Shown: positions 59,273 to 64,000 of the stretch, in pieces
How the letters are laid out: each line of letters opens with the position of its first letter
How positions within the stretch are numbered: the stretch's first letter is position 1
Origin: an uncultured Pseudomonadota bacterium
GTDB taxonomy: Bacteria; Pseudomonadota; Gammaproteobacteria; Burkholderiales; SG8-39
NCBI GenBank assembly: GCA_903834835.1
Contig: CAILKO010000025.1
Span: 62,001-126,000, forward strand
DNA length: 64,000 nt
Reading direction: 5' to 3'
Notes under the pieces: generated by a model
What the model saw: only the letters and a program-made list of their open reading frames with translations
Database searches by the model: none
Told to the model about the DNA's origin: nothing
Program-made: the position numbers and the translations under genes

Positions 59273-61954
59273 ATGGCAGCCGCGATGCCCGATGCAACCG
59301 GCGTGCGCAGCCTGGGTTTCCATCCTGGCGCGAGCGCGGGCCTCGCCGAGCGCACGGCGCGCGTGCGCATCGCTTACGGCACGAACCAGCGCGCGCCCGA
59401 CGCCGCAAACCTGCGCACGCGGATCGCGCGGCTGCGACCCGGCGATCCGCTGTTCGGTGCGCAGGCGGCGGACTGGCCTGGATGTTTCCTGATTGACGCA
59501 GACCGAGGGGCCGGCACGGGGCACTGGATCGCCGCGCTGACGGTCGGCATTCAGCAGTGGGCGCGCGATCCCGTGCTGCGGGCGCGCGTGCTCGCGGAGG
59601 ACGCGCGCGGCTGCACGCTCGCGCTCCCCTGGGCGCGCGAGCGGGTCTGCAGGACCGCGCTCGATTTCGCGCTGCGAATGCTGGCGCTGTGGCTCGACGC
59701 GCGGACCGAGGCGCCGGCCGCACCGGATGCGGAAGCGGCGCTTGCCGCCGAACTGGAGGCCTGGCTCGGGCGCGTTCAACGCGGCGGTCTTGCGCCGAGC
59801 ACGCTGCGCTTCGCGCTTGCGGCGCTGCGACGCGGCCTTCCCGTCGAGACGACCGGGCAGGTGATCAGGATCGGCTGGGGTGCGCGCGCGCAGCGCATGG
59901 ACAGCAGCTTCACCGATGGCACCGGCACCATCGCCTCGATGCTGGCGCGCGACAAGCTGCGCACTCATACGCTGCTCGCGGAGAACCTCCTGCCGGTCAC
60001 GCCCGCGCGCGCAGCGCCGACCTGGGCCCTGGCGCTCAAGGCGGCACGGGAGTTCGGCTGGCCCGTGGTCGTCAAGCCGGGCAATCTGGACCAGGGCGCC
60101 GGAGTGGTGACGGGCTTGCGCGACGAGGCCGCGCTGCGCCTGGCCTGGGATAACGCGAACCGGCTGAGCCCCGGCAAGGCGCTGGTCGAGCAGCATGTTG
60201 CGGGCGCGGACCATCGCCTGCTCGTGATTGGCGGCCGCTTCGCCGTGGCGACGCGGCGCATGCCCGGAGCGGTAACCGGCGACGGCATACACCGCATCAG
60301 CGAACTCATGGCCGCAGCGAATGCGGACCCGCGTCGCGGCAGTGACAAGCGCAATCTGCTGATCCGGCTGAGGCTGGATGACGAGGCCCTCGGCTGCCTG
60401 CGCGCGCAGAGCCTCGACGCCAACTCGGTTCCCGAGGCGGGCCGGCGGGTGCTGCTGCGTACGACAGCCAACATCAGCACCGGCGGCACGGCCGAGGACG
60501 TGACGGCGCAGGTGCATCCGGACAACCGGCGCCTGGCCGAGCGCGCGGCGCGCCTCGTCGGGCTCGACATCGCCGGCGTGGACTTCCTGTGCGATGACAT
60601 ATCGCGCTCCTGGCAGGAGGCAGGCGGTGCGATCTGCGAGGTGAACGCCCAGCCGGGCTTCCGCGTGCACTGGCTCGGCGATCCGGCGCGCGACCTGAAC
60701 GGCGAGGTGATCGACTGGCTGTTCCGCGAGCGCAGCGCGCGGATTCCCACGGCAGCGATCTCGGGCACGAACGGCAAGAGTACCGTCGCGCGCATGCTGC
60801 ACCATATCTGGATGCATACCGGCCGGACCGCGGGCGTGTGCACGACGAACGGCGTCTGGATCGGGCACGATCGCGTGAGTGCCGATAATCTATCCGGGCA
60901 TCCGGGCGGCCGTCTGCTGCTGAACGACCCGGCGGTCGAGGCCGCCGTCATCGAGATGCCCCGCAAGGGACTGCTGCGTTTCGGCCACCCCTGCGACCGC
61001 TACGAGGTCGCAGCGCTGCTGAACGTGCGCGACGACCACATCGGCGTCGACGGCATCGACTCGCTGGAAGAGATGGCGCGCCTGAAGGCACAGGTGCTGC
61101 TGCGCGCCGAAAAGGCGGTCGTCGTGAACGCCGACGACGCGCTGTGCCTGCGCATGGCGGAGAGGGCCGGAGACACACCCAGAATACTGGTCTCCCTTGC
61201 CGGAGAGACCGGCGTGGTACGCGCGCATCTCGCCTCGGGCGGGCGCGCCGTACTCGCGCATTCCGGCGCCGACGGCAAGTGGATCGTGTTCGCGGAGGGC
61301 GCGACGCGCCTGCGGCTCATGCCACTTGCCGACATCCCGGCGACACTCGGCGGTCTGCTCGCAACCAACGAGGTGAACGCGCTGTTCGCCGCCGCGCTCG
61401 CCTGGGCGCAGGGCCTGCCGGCCGAGAAGATCCGCGGCGCGCTCGGTACATTCGCGAACTCGGCGATACAGAATCCGGGGCGCTACAACTTCATCGAGGG
61501 CTACCCGTTCCGTGTGCTGCTCGACTATGCGCACAATCCGGACGGCATCGCGGAACTATGCAGCGTCGTCGCGAATCTGCCAGTGACGGGCAGCCGCCGC
61601 CTGCTCAGCCTGAAGCTCGGCAACCGGCACCGCGCGCACCTGGACGCTTGCGCACCGCTGCTTGCCCGGCATTTCGAGTCCTTCACGCTCGGATGCGACG
61701 CGCCCTTCGTGCGCGAATGTGCGGACTATCCGGGCGAAGATCCGGAGGCAATGATGCTCGCCTGCTTCGCGCAGGCGCTGCAGGCCGCGGGCGTGGACGC
61801 CGGGCGCATCATTACGGAGCGCGACAAGGCCGCCGCGCTCCGCCACGCGCTCGCGAGCGCCGCGCCGGGCGATCTCCTCGTACTGCTCGCCGAACCCTGG
61901 CTCGCGCTGCCGATCCTCGAGGCCTCGAGACCGGCGGCGCCGCAGCGCAGCTAG
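59273..61954 (+). CDS. Cyanophycin synthetase-like protein (ATP-grasp plus Mur ligase domains)
   Basis: ATP-grasp region FGWPVVVKPGNLDQGAGVV, then Mur ligase P-loop ISGTNGKSTVARML and RYNFIEGYPFRVLLDYAHNPDGIAEL. Start set at ATG 59273. Confidence 0.85.
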   Translation: MAAAMPDATGVRSLGFHPGASAGLAERTARVRIAYGTNQRAPDAANLRTRIARLRPGDPLFGAQAADWPGCFLIDADRGAGTGHWIAALTVGIQQWARDPVLRARVLAEDARGCTLALPWARERVCRTALDFALRMLALWLDARTEAPAAPDAEAALAAELEAWLGRVQRGGLAPSTLRFALAALRRGLPVETTGQVIRIGWGARAQRMDSSFTDGTGTIASMLARDKLRTHTLLAENLLPVTPARAAPTWALALKAAREFGWPVVVKPGNLDQGAGVVTGLRDEAALRLAWDNANRLSPGKALVEQHVAGADHRLLVIGGRFAVATRRMPGAVTGDGIHRISELMAAANADPRRGSDKRNLLIRLRLDDEALGCLRAQSLDANSVPEAGRRVLLRTTANISTGGTAEDVTAQVHPDNRRLAERAARLVGLDIAGVDFLCDDISRSWQEAGGAICEVNAQPGFRVHWLGDPARDLNGEVIDWLFRERSARIPTAAISGTNGKSTVARMLHHIWMHTGRTAGVCTTNGVWIGHDRVSADNLSGHPGGRLLLNDPAVEAAVIEMPRKGLLRFGHPCDRYEVAALLNVRDDHIGVDGIDSLEEMARLKAQVLLRAEKAVVVNADDALCLRMAERAGDTPRILVSLAGETGVVRAHLASGGRAVLAHSGADGKWIVFAEGATRLRLMPLADIPATLGGLLATNEVNALFAAALAWAQGLPAEKIRGALGTFANSAIQNPGRYNFIEGYPFRVLLDYAHNPDGIAELCSVVANLPVTGSRRLLSLKLGNRHRAHLDACAPLLARHFESFTLGCDAPFVRECADYPGEDPEAMMLACFAQALQAAGVDAGRIITERDKAAALRHALASAAPGDLLVLLAEPWLALPILEASRPAAPQRS

Positions 61955-62142
61955 CGCCCCAGATCCTTCGCGGGCACGCCCGCGATGCCCCAGTTCTCGC
62001 TCGGCACATCGAGGATCGAAATGCGCACGCTTTCACGCGGCGCGTTCAGCGCTTCGACCAGCGCATCCGTGACCTTCTCGATGACGCGGCGCTTGTCGTC
62101 CGCGTTGCGGCCCTGAATGAGGTGTATATGTACGAACGGCAT
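61951..62142 (-). CDS. 4-oxalocrotonate tautomerase family protein
   Basis: MPFVHIHLIQGRNADDKRRVIEKVTDALVEALNAPRESVRISILDVPSENWGIAG, 63 aa. Confidence 0.88.
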   Translation of the reverse strand: MPFVHIHLIQGRNADDKRRVIEKVTDALVEALNAPRESVRISILDVPSENWGIAGVPAKDLGR

Positions 62143-62188
62143 GGCGCTCTCCCCTGTGTGTGGTCTGCTGTGTGCTCTGGTGTGTGCT

Positions 62189-62977
62189 TCAGACGAAACA
62201 GATGCCGACCCCGCCCATGCCGTGCACGCGCAGGGAAACGGAATCGCCCGCGCGCACCGCGACCGCCTCGGTCGTGCCACCCGAGAGGATCACTGCCCCG
62301 GCCGGAATCTCCTGCCCGCGCTTGCCGAGCTCGTTCGCCATCATCGCGATCGCCGTGGCGGGATGACCCAGCACCGATGCGCCTGCGCTGAACACGACGG
62401 GCCGGCCGTTCACTTCCAGCACGAGACCCGTGGTGGACAGATCCTGGGCATCGACCCGGGTCGGAACGCCGCCGATCGCAAAACCGGAGGCCGAGAGATT
62501 GTCGGCGATCACGCTGCGAAGGTCGAACTTGAAATCGGTATAGCGCGAATCCAGCACCTCGATGCCGGGAATCACGTACTCGGTGGCGGAGAACACGTCG
62601 CCGATATGGCAGCCCGGACCGCGCAGCGCCTTTTTCATCACGAACACGATCTCCGGCTCGATGCGCGGATGAATCAGCGCGTCGACCCGGCATTCACCAC
62701 CGGGCGCGATCGCGTAGCTGTCCAGCAGAAAGCCGAAGCAGGGCGTATCGACATTCATCTGCTTCATCTTCGCATGCGAGGTAAGTCCCGCCTTCAGCCC
62801 GGCGATGCGGTGACCGCGCCCGAGCTTGATCGCGCGGATGCGATCCTGCACGGCATACGCGTCCTCCCAGTCCATGTCCGGATGCTGGTCGGTGATCTTG
62901 GTGATCGAGCGCCGTTCCATCTGGCAGCCCTCGAGCAGTTCCGCCAGCCCGGCGATGGTCTGTTCATTCAGTTTCAA
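62189..62977 (-). CDS. 2-keto-4-pentenoate hydratase / 2-oxohepta-3-ene-1,7-dioate hydratase family
   Basis: DAYAVQDRIRAIKLGRGHRIAGLKAGLTSHAKMKQMNVDTPCFGFLLDSYAI; RIEPEIVFVM. Confidence 0.88.
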   Translation of the reverse strand: MKLNEQTIAGLAELLEGCQMERRSITKITDQHPDMDWEDAYAVQDRIRAIKLGRGHRIAGLKAGLTSHAKMKQMNVDTPCFGFLLDSYAIAPGGECRVDALIHPRIEPEIVFVMKKALRGPGCHIGDVFSATEYVIPGIEVLDSRYTDFKFDLRSVIADNLSASGFAIGGVPTRVDAQDLSTTGLVLEVNGRPVVFSAGASVLGHPATAIAMMANELGKRGQEIPAGAVILSGGTTEAVAVRAGDSVSLRVHGMGGVGICFV

Positions 62978-63056
62978 GGCTCTCCCCCCAGCATATGACG
63001 CGACCGGCGATCCGCCGATCTGTATAAACGCCTGCCCATACCCCCCGGGCCGACCG

Positions 63057-64000
63057 CTAGCGCGGCAGGTCGGAGCGACCCATCAGTGCTTCATCGACCG
63101 CGCGCGCGCACTGGCGGCCTTCGCGGATCGCCCACACGACGAGCGACTGGCCGCGGCGCATGTCGCCCGCAGCAAAAACCTTCGGTACCGATGTGGCGTA
63201 GCTCTTCGCACCCTCAGTCGCGGCAGCGGCATTGCCGCGCGCATCCTTGTCGACCCCGAAGGCTTCGAACACCGTGGCCCAGGGCGACACGAAACCCATG
63301 GCAAGCAGCACGAGATCAGCCTGCATGGTGAATTCCGAACCCGGCACTTCTCGCATCTTGCCGCCTTCCCACTCGAGGCGTACCGCCTTGAGGGATTTCA
63401 CCCTGCCGTTTTCGCCGACGAACTCCTTGGTGGCGATCGACCAGTCGCGCTTGGCGCCCTCCTCATGCGAACTGGAGGTGCGCAGCCGCGTGGGCCAGTA
63501 CGGCCAGACCGGATTGCGTTCCGGATCGGCCGGCATCGGCATCAGTTCGAACTGGGATACCGAGGCCGCGCCATGGCGGTTGGACGTGCCCACGCAGTCT
63601 GAGCCCGTGTCGCCGCCACCGATCACCACCACATGCTTGCCCTTCGCCCAGAGCTCGGGGACGTTCGTGTCGCCCGCCACGCGCCGGTTTTGCAGCGGCA
63701 GGAAATTCATCGCGAAATGCACCCCGTCCAGTTCGCGGCCGGGTATCGGCAGGTCGCGCGGCTGCTCGGCGCCACCCGCGAGCACCACTGCATCAAAATC
63801 GGCGAGCAGCTGCTTCGGGTCCACCGGAGTTGCCTTGCCGTTGCCCGCGCCGACCGGCGCGGTGCCGACGACGTGGTTCAGTCGGAATTCGACGCCTTCG
63901 GCCTTCATCTGTTCGATACGGTGATCGATGAGGCCCTTTTCCATCTTGAAATCGGGGATGCCGTAGCGCAGCAGACCGCCCGCGCGATCATTCTTCTCGA
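63057..64000 (-). CDS. gltD: Glutamate synthase small subunit; 5' end lies outside the window
   Basis: Frame open to the window edge ([38 protein letters not shown]...[24 protein letters not shown]). Confidence 0.93.
   Translation of the reverse strand, partial: EKNDRAGGLLRYGIPDFKMEKGLIDHRIEQMKAEGVEFRLNHVVGTAPVGAGNGKATPVDPKQLLADFDAVVLAGGAEQPRDLPIPGRELDGVHFAMNFLPLQNRRVAGDTNVPELWAKGKHVVVIGGGDTGSDCVGTSNRHGAASVSQFELMPMPADPERNPVWPYWPTRLRTSSSHEEGAKRDWSIATKEFVGENGRVKSLKAVRLEWEGGKMREVPGSEFTMQADLVLLAMGFVSPWATVFEAFGVDKDARGNAAAATEGAKSYATSVPKVFAAGDMRRGQSLVVWAIREGRQCARAVDEALMGRSDLPR

Overview
GC-rich bacterial chromosome segment, probably proteobacterial and betaproteobacteria-like (inference from gene content, especially several orphan Bug/TctC-type periplasmic binding proteins). 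It is dense with acyl-CoA, leucine/isovalerate and aromatic catabolism genes. The right end holds housekeeping genes (glmS, glmU, gltD), a cyanophycin-synthetase-like gene and a small surface-glycan/sulfotransferase/ABC cluster. The most notable feature is a convergent pair of paralogous genes at 10295-13679. Each is split by one in-frame TGA inside an identical U-G-S-C motif, and each TGA is followed at nearly the same distance by a hairpin with GU in its apical loop. I read both as UGSC-family selenoproteins that an ordinary ORF caller breaks in two. The second appears to be the last gene of an IclR / acyl-CoA synthetase / MaoC / CaiB / aldo-keto reductase operon. Other points: three copies of an AGTAACAT-type palindrome upstream of unrelated genes; a palindrome between two divergent IclR regulators; two SDR paralogs with His in place of the YxxxK tyrosine; an HtrA-like protein that seems to have lost its catalytic triad; a BrnT/BrnA toxin-antitoxin pair; and two duplicated Rieske/SDR/AKR/binding-protein modules. 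No tRNA, rRNA, CRISPR array or transposase was recognised. All product names come from reading the translations; no database search was run.
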